Positions 8,184-15,964 of a stretch of DNA of 31,204 nucleotides are shown piece after piece. Made by a program: the position numbers and the translations under genes. Below the pieces are notes generated by a model. That model saw nothing but the letters and a program-made list of their open reading frames with translations, was not told the origin of the DNA and made no database searches. This DNA comes from Bacillota bacterium. Lineage in GTDB: Bacteria > Bacillota > Desulfotomaculia > Desulfotomaculales > JAJYZD01. Within the stretch, counting starts at the first letter, position 1, and every line of letters starts with the position of its first letter. The stretch lies in contig JAJYZD010000007.1 in NCBI GenBank assembly GCA_021800315.1, positions 1 through 31,204 on the forward strand, written 5' to 3'.

Positions 8184-8375
8184 GTGGCGATCCTGGACGC
8201 TTCCCCGGGACGTTTCCACGCATCCCCCGGCGGAGTCAGGGCTCTTGATTACCCGGTATACCCGGGTAATCAGAGGGCCGGTAGGTCCCGGTTCCGGGTA
8301 CCGGGTAATGGAGGGGAAACCACCGTCAGCCGGCTTCTTTGGTGGATTCCCCTTGCGGCGGGAAGAGATCGTTGA
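8184..8375 (+). CDS. Small 63-codon leader ORF translationally coupled to the MFS exporter
   Basis: GTG start at 8184 lies six bases after GGGGAG (8172-8177) and ~25 bases after the predicted transcription start. The frame runs 63 codons and stops with TGA at 8373-8375, overlapping the TTG start of the exporter (8372-8374) as TTGA. The peptide is Pro/Gly/Arg-rich with a hydrophobic patch near its end (LLWWIPLAAG) and matches no family I know. The strong hairpin at 8246-8272 sits inside it. Promoter, ribosome site and coupled stop together make translation credible; whether the peptide has its own role or only couples or attenuates expression of the exporter is unknown. Confidence 0.4.
   Translation: MAILDASPGRFHASPGGVRALDYPVYPGNQRAGRSRFRVPGNGGETTVSRLLWWIPLAAGRDR
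8246..8272 (+). repeat. Perfect 11-bp inverted repeat inside the exporter leader
   Basis: Arms TGATTACCCGG (8246-8256) and CCGGGTAATCA (8262-8272) flank TATAC. Three further base pairs form outside with one bulged T. CCGGGTA recurs at 8294 and 8301. It could be a dimeric-regulator operator or an RNA hairpin in the leader; there is no T-run, so it is not a simple terminator. Confidence 0.55.
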
Positions 8376-9865
8376 CGCAGCCCAGGTCCGGTTCGGATGA
8401 CATTCCGTGGCTCACGGTCGTTTTACTGACCCTGGCCACGTTACTGGCTTTTGTCACCACCACCATCGTCATGATCATCACCCCCAGGTTGATGCTGGCG
8501 CTGGGGGTGGGTACCTACCGGATAGCCTGGGTATCCTCCGCGTATCTTATAGCCAGCGGCTTGATCGTGCCGGTCAGCGGCTATCTGGGCGAGCGGCTGC
8601 ACATGAAAAGGCTCTTCCTGATTGCCCTGGGGGTGTTCGTATTCGGCTCGCTGCTCTCCGGCCTGGCCAACGACATTACAACGCTGCTTGTGGCCCGGGT
8701 AGTGCAGGCTTTGGGCGGGGGGCTCCTGATGCCCGTCTCAAACGCCATCATCCTCCGCATCGTACCACCCCGCCGGCTGGGTGCGGCGATGGCCGTACGC
8801 GGCATTTCGGTGTCGGCCGGCCCTTCCGTCGGTCCGGTTTTGGGCGCGTACCTGACGGACAGGCTGGGCTGGCACGCCGTTTTTCTGATGAACGTGCCGC
8901 TCGGCATCCTCATCCTCATCCTCATCTATTTTCTCATCCCCGAGGTGGAATCGTTCCATGAACCCCATTTCGATTACGTCGGTCTCATCTTGTCCTGTAT
9001 CATGCTCTTTTCGGTTCTCCTGGCTATCAGCGAGGGCCAGCAAGCCGGCTGGACCTCCCTGTACATCGTGGTGCTCTTCACCCTGTCCTTTTTCTTCGGA
9101 CTGCTCTTTGTCATCTGGGAGTTGAACACCGAATACCCCCTGCTCGACCTGCGGCTGTTCAAGAACATTTTTTTCACCGCCAGCATGGTGACCGCCGTCA
9201 TCGCGACTATCGGTATGTACTCCGGAACCTATTTTACACCGCTTTTCACGGAAGAGTCGATGCATCTCACCCTGATCAGAACCGGGCTCCTCCTGGCCCC
9301 GGCCGGGGTGGCCATGGGGATCATAGCGTTTGTCGCCGGCAACCTCTTTGACCGCGTCGGTACCTTGCCCCTGGCCGTGGCGGGTCTGACGCTCGCGTCG
9401 GCCATGTCCTTCGAAATGGCCTACCTGTCTCCGGCCACCTCTTTCGAGAGCCTTATGTGGCTCCTGGTATGGCGATCCCTCGGCATCGGCTTGGCCCTGT
9501 TCCCCCTGACCACGGGCGCGCTCTACACCGTACCCCGCAGGCTGGCCGGCCGGGCGTCGGCCATCAACAGCGTCGCGAGGATGGTCCCCGCCTCCATGGG
9601 CCTCGCCTACTTCACCTTCGTCCTGAACAGGCAGGAAGCCGTACATTTCAACAACATCGCCACGGGAATAAATGTTTTTTCCCCGGCTTCCCGGCTGACC
9701 GTAGCGGAACTAAGCCATGCGACCGGTTCCAGGGTAAACCAGGCTCTGGCCGTCTTGTGGGGCGAAGTTCAGTCCCAGGCCCTGGCCCGTTCCCTTGACG
9801 ACGTGTTTTTCCTGGGGGCCGCCTTTTTGCTGCTGGCCATGGCCGAAAACGGCCTGAAATCCTGA
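8372..9865 (+). CDS. MFS multidrug exporter, DHA2 (EmrB/QacA) family
   Basis: Proton-driven efflux permease of the cytoplasmic membrane. The ~497-residue product has about 14 hydrophobic segments, the DHA2 topology, with motif A-like GYLGERLHMKRLF after the second helix and motif C-like GPSVGPVLGAYLTD in the fifth, typical of drug:H+ antiporters. TTG at 8372 is preferred because it overlaps the stop of the leader ORF and follows GGGAAGAG; the frame extends upstream to a TTG at 8339 and a GTG at 8342, which lack a ribosome site. No local regulator gene is present; control may act through the leader promoter and palindrome at 8125-8272. The substrate cannot be inferred. Confidence 0.9.
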   Translation: MTQPRSGSDDIPWLTVVLLTLATLLAFVTTTIVMIITPRLMLALGVGTYRIAWVSSAYLIASGLIVPVSGYLGERLHMKRLFLIALGVFVFGSLLSGLANDITTLLVARVVQALGGGLLMPVSNAIILRIVPPRRLGAAMAVRGISVSAGPSVGPVLGAYLTDRLGWHAVFLMNVPLGILILILIYFLIPEVESFHEPHFDYVGLILSCIMLFSVLLAISEGQQAGWTSLYIVVLFTLSFFFGLLFVIWELNTEYPLLDLRLFKNIFFTASMVTAVIATIGMYSGTYFTPLFTEESMHLTLIRTGLLLAPAGVAMGIIAFVAGNLFDRVGTLPLAVAGLTLASAMSFEMAYLSPATSFESLMWLLVWRSLGIGLALFPLTTGALYTVPRRLAGRASAINSVARMVPASMGLAYFTFVLNRQEAVHFNNIATGINVFSPASRLTVAELSHATGSRVNQALAVLWGEVQSQALARSLDDVFFLGAAFLLLAMAENGLKS

Positions 9866-10317
9866 ACGCCTGGTCAGGACCCGCCTCTTATCGCAGCGGA
9901 ACGAAAGGAGTGTGCAGCAGGTAAGAGAGAAATGATCGTGTCCGTCGGACCGAGCGGAGATACTGCGATCGAGGAAGGCGTTGGAATTGGAGAAATTGTG
10001 ATGCCGATGGATGGGCATGCCCACTTGAACCAGGATCCGGCGGCATCCCTGGCCTAATTTGACGATATCTTTCCAGAACGAGGAGAACATGAAATCTACT
10101 GACTTCGCAAGACTTGTAACCATCTTTTTTCCAGGTATCTACCAGGGCAACGGAACGTGCCGGTTATTTAACCCTTGTCGACCGGCAAGCCGGTAATAAC
10201 CATGCAGTCCAAAACCGCCGCCCGCAGGGCTTTGACCGGCGACTAAGCCCACCCCGCTGAAACCCGCTAAGAGCCACACAAGTTATAAAATTGACCGGGC
10301 CGCGAGAACCATTGCCG
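9866..10317. other. Gene-free gap between convergent genes
   Basis: A 6-bp inverted repeat (TCCTGA 9860-9865, TCAGGA 9874-9879) sits at the end of the exporter gene without a T-run. A 14-bp palindrome ACCGGCAAGCCGGT (10181-10194) is bracketed by GGTTATT and AATAACC. A 41-codon plus-strand frame (9932-10057) contains a plausible-looking GEIVMPMDGHAHLNQDP stretch but has no close ribosome site and matches nothing I know; it may be a decayed gene piece. No RNA gene was seen. Confidence 0.4.
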
Positions 10318-11304
10318 TTATGCCCTGGGGGCAATTTTAAATATGTCTGCGGCATTACCTCCTAATATTTTGCGTTTTTCTGGTTCCGGAATACTTAATT
10401 CCTTCAGACTGATAACGGCTTGCTTTTGATTGCCTATTACATGCGGATAATCACTTCCCATTAACAAATGATCGGCCCCGACCGTTTTATAAGCACACAT
10501 AAGGGCTGGTTCATGGAAAGACACGGTATCGTAGTAGACTCTACGAAGATATTCTGTTGGCCGCTCCGTAATATTTCTCCTGCATTCCTCGTAAGCAAAA
10601 TACCCATTGTTAAGCCTTTCCCAGAGATAGGGAACCGCACCGCCAAGATGAGCCAGTATGAGCTTTATCCGCGGATACTTGACGAAAAATCCAGAGTAAG
10701 CTAGTCTGGCGGCGGTCAAAGTCGTGTCAAACACAAACCCTACTAACGGTCCCAGCGCGTATTCATACATCAGGCTCACTCCGGCCGGAGTCATAGGATG
10801 GACAAAAATAGCACATTCCAGAGCATCCGCCGCTTCGTAGAAAGGTGCAAATTCCTCCAGATTTAAAGGCTGGCCGTTTATGTTCGTACCTATGGTCACC
10901 CCAACCATACCCAGTCCGAGAGCCCGTTCCATTTCCTTGACAGCCAGCTCGGGATATTGCAAGGGAACGCTGGACAGTGCTACTATTCTACGTGAATGTA
11001 CCTGGCTCAACCGGAGCAGATCATTGTTGGCCTCTTGACATAAGTCCAGCGCCAGGCTCTTTTCGGCGAAGAAAATATTGGGAGTGGATAATGATATTAC
11101 GGCAACGTCAACACCGTCATCATCCATGGCCTTAATCCGCTCACAAATATCAGTCATAGGAGAAGTAAGCGTAACAATCCGCGCACCTTGAGCCTGGATG
11201 AAACTTCGACCAGATGAGTCCGTCCCGATTTTAAACTTTTCAGATTTTTTTAACACTTCTAAATAGCCTTCTGGATAGTAATGGGTATGAACATCCACGA
11301 TCAT
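10318..11304 (-). CDS. Amidohydrolase-2 (ACMSD-like) hydrolase/decarboxylase, complete metal site
   Basis: Member of the amidohydrolase-related family (PF04909), cytosolic TIM-barrel enzymes that are either hydrolases or non-oxidative decarboxylases such as ACMSD and gamma-resorcylate decarboxylase. The 328 residues contain the metal-binding HxH (His6, His8 in VDVHTH), a His at 169 in VHPM, the HLGG motif (His219) and the catalytic Asp285 in GSDYPH. The ATG at 11304 follows AGGGGGCAAGGG. It lies 119 bp downstream of the LarA-like gene and is the last gene of the minus-strand island; two paralogues lie at 13168 and 14315. The substrate is unknown; a carboxylated unsaturated or aromatic compound is the usual type. 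Confidence 0.87.
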   Translation of the reverse strand: MIVDVHTHYYPEGYLEVLKKSEKFKIGTDSSGRSFIQAQGARIVTLTSPMTDICERIKAMDDDGVDVAVISLSTPNIFFAEKSLALDLCQEANNDLLRLSQVHSRRIVALSSVPLQYPELAVKEMERALGLGMVGVTIGTNINGQPLNLEEFAPFYEAADALECAIFVHPMTPAGVSLMYEYALGPLVGFVFDTTLTAARLAYSGFFVKYPRIKLILAHLGGAVPYLWERLNNGYFAYEECRRNITERPTEYLRRVYYDTVSFHEPALMCAYKTVGADHLLMGSDYPHVIGNQKQAVISLKELSIPEPEKRKILGGNAADIFKIAPRA

Positions 11305-11423
11305 GATCCCTTGCCCCCTGACTTTACCTTAATGGCCGACCCCCAACTTCCAACCTCCTTTTCCCACGCATCAGCCCGTGGTGCTGTTGGCGACTCTCCT
11401 CGTGGCGGCGTACCTGCTCGCAT

Positions 11424-12707
11424 CTACCACACTTCTTCCAGCGTACCATCGCGATTAAACCGGAAGTCGCGAGGATGATCCAGCACTTCGATGAACGAAT
11501 TATGCGTTGCGTCCGGTAATAAAGCCTCCGAAACGAAAACTTCATCAAGTTTCAGAGTATTTTTAATTCGTACTATGCGCAGATCGAGATCGCCTTTAAG
11601 AGTGTTAGCTGTCTTAATGGCCGCCTTTATGGCATAGCAATCGTTCGCCATGACTAACGGCAATTTACCCGCGGAAGGATCGCATAATGTTAGCGCATTC
11701 ATATAGGTCTTCCCAAGATTAATTGCGCGGGCTACCCTTGAGGTAATTATGTCCGCCAAACCGAGACCAACGCCGTTTCCTTCACTCATATCGGTTAATG
11801 ATAGCACAACAACTCTATTAACGCGCTGCTGATGCCAACCGTACGTAGAATGAAATCTTCCCGTCACGTTTGCATCCATTCCTGCACCGCTAATTTCCTT
11901 CCCCACCTGGTCTATGATTATAATATCTAAAGGATTAAAGAAAATACGTGGCATTAGTTCCCGCGCTTTGGCAAGCAAACCGGGTTCCGCAGCATGAATG
12001 TCATGACCTCGAATAGCAATAATGTCAGCCGTCCTATGATATGCGTCCTCGATAACGGCGATGCCAAAAAGGATCGGCACCTTCGAAAAAACCATCTTGG
12101 ACATAGCTAACAAGCGCTGATCAAAATTCGTATAACCAATTCTGTGACATATCTCAGCACTCTTTTGCTTGCCCAGGCCGATTACGCTCATCTTAGTAAG
12201 ACCACTTTCCACTATTCCCCTAAAGCCTGTGTGTGGCTTTATCCGATTGATCAATACAACACCATCCGATTTCAGCACGTTATCATCGACATAAACAGGG
12301 ATGGTGCCATCAATCACCCCCACGCTCTGAACCGTCATAGAGGAGACGACAGGCGCGCCAACCAAAGAACCGGTAACCCCCAGGCCGGCCAGCACATCGG
12401 TTTGACCTTCGGATGTGGCACCCCCATGACTACCCATTGCGGGAACTATAAACGGGATTGCATGCAAATCCCTTACCGCCTGTACCGTTGTGGAAACAAT
12501 TCGGTCTATCCCAAAGATACCTCTACTTCCTACGGCGACTGCGATTTTCTTGCCATCTAGCTTTAATCCTTCATTCATCACAACCTTACCTATTTCAGAC
12601 ATTAGTTTTTCCGTGGCATTACCAAGCTCATTGCAAGCGTGATGCTGCTTAACTCGTACAAATTGGGGAATGCGGACATCGTTGAGTAATTGTTCGACAT
12701 TATGCAT
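11424..12707 (-). CDS. LarA-like nickel-pincer-cofactor-dependent isomerase (probably 'group 22')
   Basis: Homologue of lactate racemase LarA, which uses a nickel-pincer nucleotide for hydride-transfer racemisation or epimerisation of 2-hydroxyacids. Numbering from the ATG at 12707 (427 residues), the expected cofactor residues are His94 (GSHGGAT), His159 (KPHTGF), Lys172 (SGLTKM) and His188 (AEICHRIG). Their spacing (65, 13, 16) closely follows L. plantarum LarA His108/His174/Lys184/His200, so the site looks functional. The frame is open further upstream (ATG at 12755, TTG at 12803) without a good ribosome site; the homologous N-terminus begins near 12707. The cofactor-synthesis genes larB, larC and larE are not in the window. 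It is flanked by amidohydrolases, so the substrate is likely an organic acid other than lactate. Confidence 0.85.
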   Translation of the reverse strand: MHNVEQLLNDVRIPQFVRVKQHHACNELGNATEKLMSEIGKVVMNEGLKLDGKKIAVAVGSRGIFGIDRIVSTTVQAVRDLHAIPFIVPAMGSHGGATSEGQTDVLAGLGVTGSLVGAPVVSSMTVQSVGVIDGTIPVYVDDNVLKSDGVVLINRIKPHTGFRGIVESGLTKMSVIGLGKQKSAEICHRIGYTNFDQRLLAMSKMVFSKVPILFGIAVIEDAYHRTADIIAIRGHDIHAAEPGLLAKARELMPRIFFNPLDIIIIDQVGKEISGAGMDANVTGRFHSTYGWHQQRVNRVVVLSLTDMSEGNGVGLGLADIITSRVARAINLGKTYMNALTLCDPSAGKLPLVMANDCYAIKAAIKTANTLKGDLDLRIVRIKNTLKLDEVFVSEALLPDATHNSFIEVLDHPRDFRFNRDGTLEEVW

Positions 12708-13167
12708 ATCGCCCAAATTTAACGGTATAATGCTGTCTGCCGCCGGTTTCTCCATCCTGTCCGACAGAAGACCCAGGTCTCCTGTCCCCGCCCCTTTCCC
12801 CAAAATCCTTTCTGATGCGGCGCCGGCCCCTTCATTACGGACCGCCCGGGGCAGGGTTTGCCCACATGCTTGAAGCGTTAAGCCTTCATCTTCCCTAACT
12901 ACTTACTCTGGTCGATCAGCGGCTGCCCGCCGGTCGGCTGGCCGATGGCGAAAAATTTACTGTAGCCTTGCGGACAGGACCAACCGCCCACTTCTGGCAG
13001 GATGGCGGCCGCCCGCCCACCGCGGTTAACCCGCCGGCTGGAGGAAAGTCACCTTCACCCGCCGTCTTTCAGCAGAACTTCGATCGACTTGCCACGACCC
13101 ACCTTACGCCGTGTGCCCCAACCGAAGCCAGGCTACTTGTCACAGATGGTCGTTATTATTTTTTGAC
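12708..13167. other. Gap with no intact gene, decayed coding traces
   Basis: The part up to 12803 may belong to the LarA-like N-terminus if an earlier start is used. Beyond it the minus strand is interrupted in all frames; see the fragment at 12899-13048. No promoter or terminator could be assigned with confidence. Confidence 0.4.
12899..13048 (-). pseudogene. Possible C-terminal remnant of an unidentified gene
   Basis: A minus-strand frame is open for about 50 codons and ends with TAG at 12901-12899. Its last residues (PQGYSKFFAIGQPTGGQPLI) read like real protein, but there is no start codon with a ribosome site and the frame is closed upstream by TGA at 13051-13049. A second short protein-like stretch (GKSIEVLLKDGG) lies just upstream in another frame. 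Likely a frameshifted, truncated gene; the family is not recognised. Confidence 0.25.
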
Positions 13168-14157
13168 CTATATCTTTAGTAACCTCCGTGCGTTGTTCTC
13201 GTAAATATCGTCCAGCTCTTGGGCAGGAAGGCCAAGGGAATCCAATACACGAATCGTTTCACGGATGAACCGTGCACCATGTTCAGGGTCGAAGGGACAG
13301 TCTGAGGCAAACAGGAGCTGCTTACTGCCAAAGAACTCATATCCGCAGCGCGTTGCCGGCAGGGCGCCAAAAAGGGCGGTATCGGCAAAGAATTTCTTAA
13401 AGTATTCAAGAGCCGGCCGTTTTAAGGGCTTGTATTCTTCGTCCACTGTACGTTGACCGATCACATCCAATCCCGGGGAAATACGGCCTTCGAAGTACGG
13501 AACCATTCCGCCCGAATGGTGAGTGACAATCCTCAACCCCGGCAATCGCTCCAATAGACCCGAATAAACCATCCGGGCCATGGCCACCGTAGTTTCATAG
13601 GGCCAGCCAAAGGCCCACCACAACTCGTAGCGCGACTTTTTTTCGCTGCGATAGTCGGAAAAACCGGCACCTCTGGCCGGATGCATAAAGATGGTAAGGT
13701 CACGCTGGACGGCCCTTTCGAAAATGGGCAAGAAACGGGGATCATCCAGGGGCAGGCCGGCGACATTAGTATAGATCTGCAACCCTGCTGTATGCAAATC
13801 GTCGACGACGCGGTCTATTTCGATCATGGCCGCATCCGGGTTGTTCATCGGTAAAGAAGCGATAAAAGCAGGAAACCTATCTTTGTGCTTCTGACAGATT
13901 TCCGCCATTTCATCGTTGGCCATCCCTGTCAGTTCGGGGGAGCGATCCGGTCCTACGCTGACCTCGATTGGCGGACTGCCGAAGGAAATGACTTGCTGCA
14001 AATCATCGTACTTTTCAACCAGTCGAAGTCGCGCCTCGATGTCCCAGAGGGTGGGGATATTGCTTGTACGCTTAACCATCTCCCGGTCACTTGATTCTTT
14101 CGCAATTTTTTCCATAACCTTCTTGGGCATGACATGGTTAAAAACATCGATCTTCAC
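13168..14157 (-). CDS. Amidohydrolase-2 (ACMSD-like) protein with Phe-x-His in place of His-x-His
   Basis: A 329-residue paralogue of the genes at 10318 and 14315 (PF04909 family). GTG at 14157 follows AGGAG by nine bases. Conserved points: His8 in VFNHVMP, His159 in MHPARG, His213/His214 in THHSGGMVPY and Asp286 in ASDCPFD. The first ligand of the usual HxH pair is Phe6, as in the neighbour at 14315. In gamma-resorcylate decarboxylase this position is Glu, so it tolerates change, but Phe cannot bind metal. The protein is probably a cytosolic decarboxylase or hydrolase; the reaction is unknown. It lies in the same direction as, and 157 bp downstream of, its closest paralogue. Confidence 0.86.
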   Translation of the reverse strand: MKIDVFNHVMPKKVMEKIAKESSDREMVKRTSNIPTLWDIEARLRLVEKYDDLQQVISFGSPPIEVSVGPDRSPELTGMANDEMAEICQKHKDRFPAFIASLPMNNPDAAMIEIDRVVDDLHTAGLQIYTNVAGLPLDDPRFLPIFERAVQRDLTIFMHPARGAGFSDYRSEKKSRYELWWAFGWPYETTVAMARMVYSGLLERLPGLRIVTHHSGGMVPYFEGRISPGLDVIGQRTVDEEYKPLKRPALEYFKKFFADTALFGALPATRCGYEFFGSKQLLFASDCPFDPEHGARFIRETIRVLDSLGLPAQELDDIYENNARRLLKI

Positions 14158-14225
14158 AAGGAATCACTCCTATATTTTAATGGTTTGTGCAGCGAGAACG
14201 GCCATTACACTTAATTATGGCACGC

Positions 14226-14261
14226 ATCTCCGGTTCGCGTAATTGTCAGCAAACCGGAGAT
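14226..14261. repeat. Perfect 10-bp inverted repeat between two amidohydrolase genes
   Basis: Arms ATCTCCGGTT (14226-14235) and AACCGGAGAT (14252-14261) are perfect complements across a 16-base loop. It lies in the 157-bp gap between the genes at 14315 and 13168. No T-run follows on the minus strand, so it may be an RNA-stabilising or attenuating hairpin, or an operator pair. Confidence 0.5.
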
Positions 14262-14314
14262 TGTGTCAGTAGTTTGATCCATAGCACCACCCGTCCTCTG
14301 TTCAAGCTTTGGTT

Positions 14315-15310
14315 TTAGAGGTGCAGTAATCTGCGGGCGTTTTCTTCGTAGATTTTCTTTTTCGTTGAATCAGACAGATTCATTCTCTCGATGCCATTAA
14401 TTGTCTCTCTTAGCGACACACCGCCGTTTTCTACGTCGTAAGGCATATCGGTACCAAATAGGACGTGATCCTCCCCGAAAAAGGCGAGGCCACACTCAAG
14501 TGCATAGTTACTGTTGCCGTCCAGAGCGGTATCCGCATAAAACATCTTCAGATACTCGATCGGATGCTTGGTTAATCCTGGGAATTTATCTACTCCGAGA
14601 CGCTGCAGGCCGTTGTTATAATGCACCACGATTCTATCGGAAAAATAGGGAACCATGCCGCCAAGATGGTGGGTTATGAATTTTATGGAGGGGAATTTTT
14701 CGAATATACCAGCGAAGACCAAGCGAAGCATGGCCGCCGTGGTATCATATGGCCAGCCAAATATGGAGAACAGTTGATTATAGGAAACATCTTCCGTGTT
14801 GTAGTCCGGTTGGTTGGAGCCGCGCATGGGATGAAGCCAGATGGGCAGATCATGTTTTACCATGAGTTCATAAAGAGGAATCATTTCATCTGTGCTCGGG
14901 GGTTTGCCATTAACCCGGGTATAGATCTGAATGCCTTTAAAGCCCAGCTCTTCGATCGCCCGCTCGGTTTCCCTCAACGCCATATCGATGTTGTTCAGAG
15001 GAACATTGGCGATAGCGGCTATGTGCCTATCAGGATATCTGGCGACAACTTCAGCCATTTCATCGTTGCATATCCGTGCCAATTCCGCTGCTTCCGCGGG
15101 GCCGGCAATTTCCTCAATAGGAGGCATCGTGGTAGACAATACCTGGACAAGGTCGGCATGATGCTCAAGAATACGCATCCGTAGCTCCATATCGGTCAGA
15201 GACGGCCTCTTGTCCTGGACAGCCTTTTCGGTGGGGAATTTGTCGGCGTACTTGTAAAGGGCTCGTTTGTAACGGGGAAGCATAACGTGAGTAAAAATAT
15301 CGATTTTCAT
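14315..15310 (-). CDS. Amidohydrolase-2 (ACMSD-like) protein, second Phe-x-His variant
   Basis: 331 residues, PF04909 family. The ATG at 15310 is chosen because GGGAGG lies seven bases before it; a TTG two codons earlier is too close to that site. Landmarks: DIFTHVMLP with Phe6 and His8, His160 in WLHPMRGS, His214/His215 in THHLGGMVPY and Asp288 in FGTDMPYD. It is clearly related over its whole length to the protein at 13168 and more distantly to that at 10318. The start codon overlaps the stop of a small upstream frame (ATGA). The gene is visibly AT-richer than the dehydrogenase upstream. Substrate unknown; a non-oxidative decarboxylase or C-C hydrolase is the family expectation. Confidence 0.87.
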   Translation of the reverse strand: MKIDIFTHVMLPRYKRALYKYADKFPTEKAVQDKRPSLTDMELRMRILEHHADLVQVLSTTMPPIEEIAGPAEAAELARICNDEMAEVVARYPDRHIAAIANVPLNNIDMALRETERAIEELGFKGIQIYTRVNGKPPSTDEMIPLYELMVKHDLPIWLHPMRGSNQPDYNTEDVSYNQLFSIFGWPYDTTAAMLRLVFAGIFEKFPSIKFITHHLGGMVPYFSDRIVVHYNNGLQRLGVDKFPGLTKHPIEYLKMFYADTALDGNSNYALECGLAFFGEDHVLFGTDMPYDVENGGVSLRETINGIERMNLSDSTKKKIYEENARRLLHL

Positions 15311-15432
15311 GGCCAAACCTCCCTTAGTAACATTTCCACTTCGGCCAACCGGGACAGAACTTTAGTAGCTCTTTCAGCCATTGACAGCAACAGGGGCGAC
15401 AGACCTAACCGCAAATCGGGATCCAGAGCCAT
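15307..15432 (-). CDS. Possible small ORF coupled to the amidohydrolase gene
   Basis: A 41-residue frame from ATG 15432 ends in TGA at 15309-15307, which overlaps the amidohydrolase ATG (15310) as ATGA. The C-terminal half could form an amphipathic helix (SPLLLSMAERATKVLSRLAE). The ribosome site is weak. The frame stays open further upstream but there it is the out-of-frame shadow of a dead ferredoxin piece (15501-15557), so it may equally be the remnant of a larger broken gene. Confidence 0.22.
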   Translation of the reverse strand: MALDPDLRLGLSPLLLSMAERATKVLSRLAEVEMLLREVWP

Positions 15433-15500
15433 ATTACCCGTAGTTAGTAGGGGATTACGCCGGAACAAAGCAGCATCCGCAAGGGGAACCGGAGTTCGAT

Positions 15501-15557
15501 CTAACCAACTGAACACTCCTGACGGCAGGAACCACAGTGCCGGCATTCGTCCGGATA
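15501..15557 (-). pseudogene. Remnant of an AprB-like ferredoxin (second cluster motif only)
   Basis: Minus-strand codons from 15557 read YPDECRHCGSCRQECSVG then TAG. The intact ferredoxin at 25662 has YPDECWHCGSCRQDC at the same place: 13 of 15 residues match and the CxxCxxCxxxC cysteines are all kept. An in-frame TGA lies shortly upstream and the first cluster is absent, so this is a dead fragment. It indicates that a second copy of the ferredoxin gene once lay next to the amidohydrolase genes. Confidence 0.65.
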
Positions 15558-15964
15558 TAAATATCACCCCTTTAGTCTGAAAGGCGCTCAAACAATCTGC
15601 TGTTTTAGGCGATCTGAATCAGTATAAAGTAGTCACCTGCCTCCCGGCCAGCGGCATTCTGATCTGGACCGGCGCTGGTATAACGATCCGCTCAGGCTGC
15701 GAAGGGTATCACCCAATGGGTACATCGCGGGGATGGGGACGGGGGACGAAGATACCCACCCCCTGGTCCGGAAGCCACAGGTCCCCGGAGTACCCGGCCG
15801 GTCACCCTGGCCGGTCCGTCCACGCGCGGATTTACCGACCCACCGCATCATCACTTCCTTCCCGGGATGCGGCGTGGATTTTGCGCGCGAAAGATCCTGA
15901 TATAACCGATGTACCGCCGCCACCGCGATCTTTCCCTGGTGGGAAGAAGATCCCGGAAAGAATG
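15558..15964. other. Gap without a recognisable gene
   Basis: GC-rich sequence between the ferredoxin remnant and the dehydrogenase stop. No frame has a ribosome site plus recognisable motifs, and no hairpin followed by a T-run was seen. Probably decayed sequence. Confidence 0.4.

Noticed and set aside
9710..10123. Minus-strand frame of 137 codons at the end of the exporter gene
   Set aside because: Half of it is antisense to the exporter; the rest has no motif or ribosome site. It briefly looked like a transposase remnant but no IS ends or DDE motif could be found.
15307..15591. 94-codon minus-strand frame before the amidohydrolase gene as one gene
   Set aside because: Its upstream half is the out-of-frame shadow of the ferredoxin fossil at 15501-15557; only the 3' part could be coding, so only that is listed, with low confidence.
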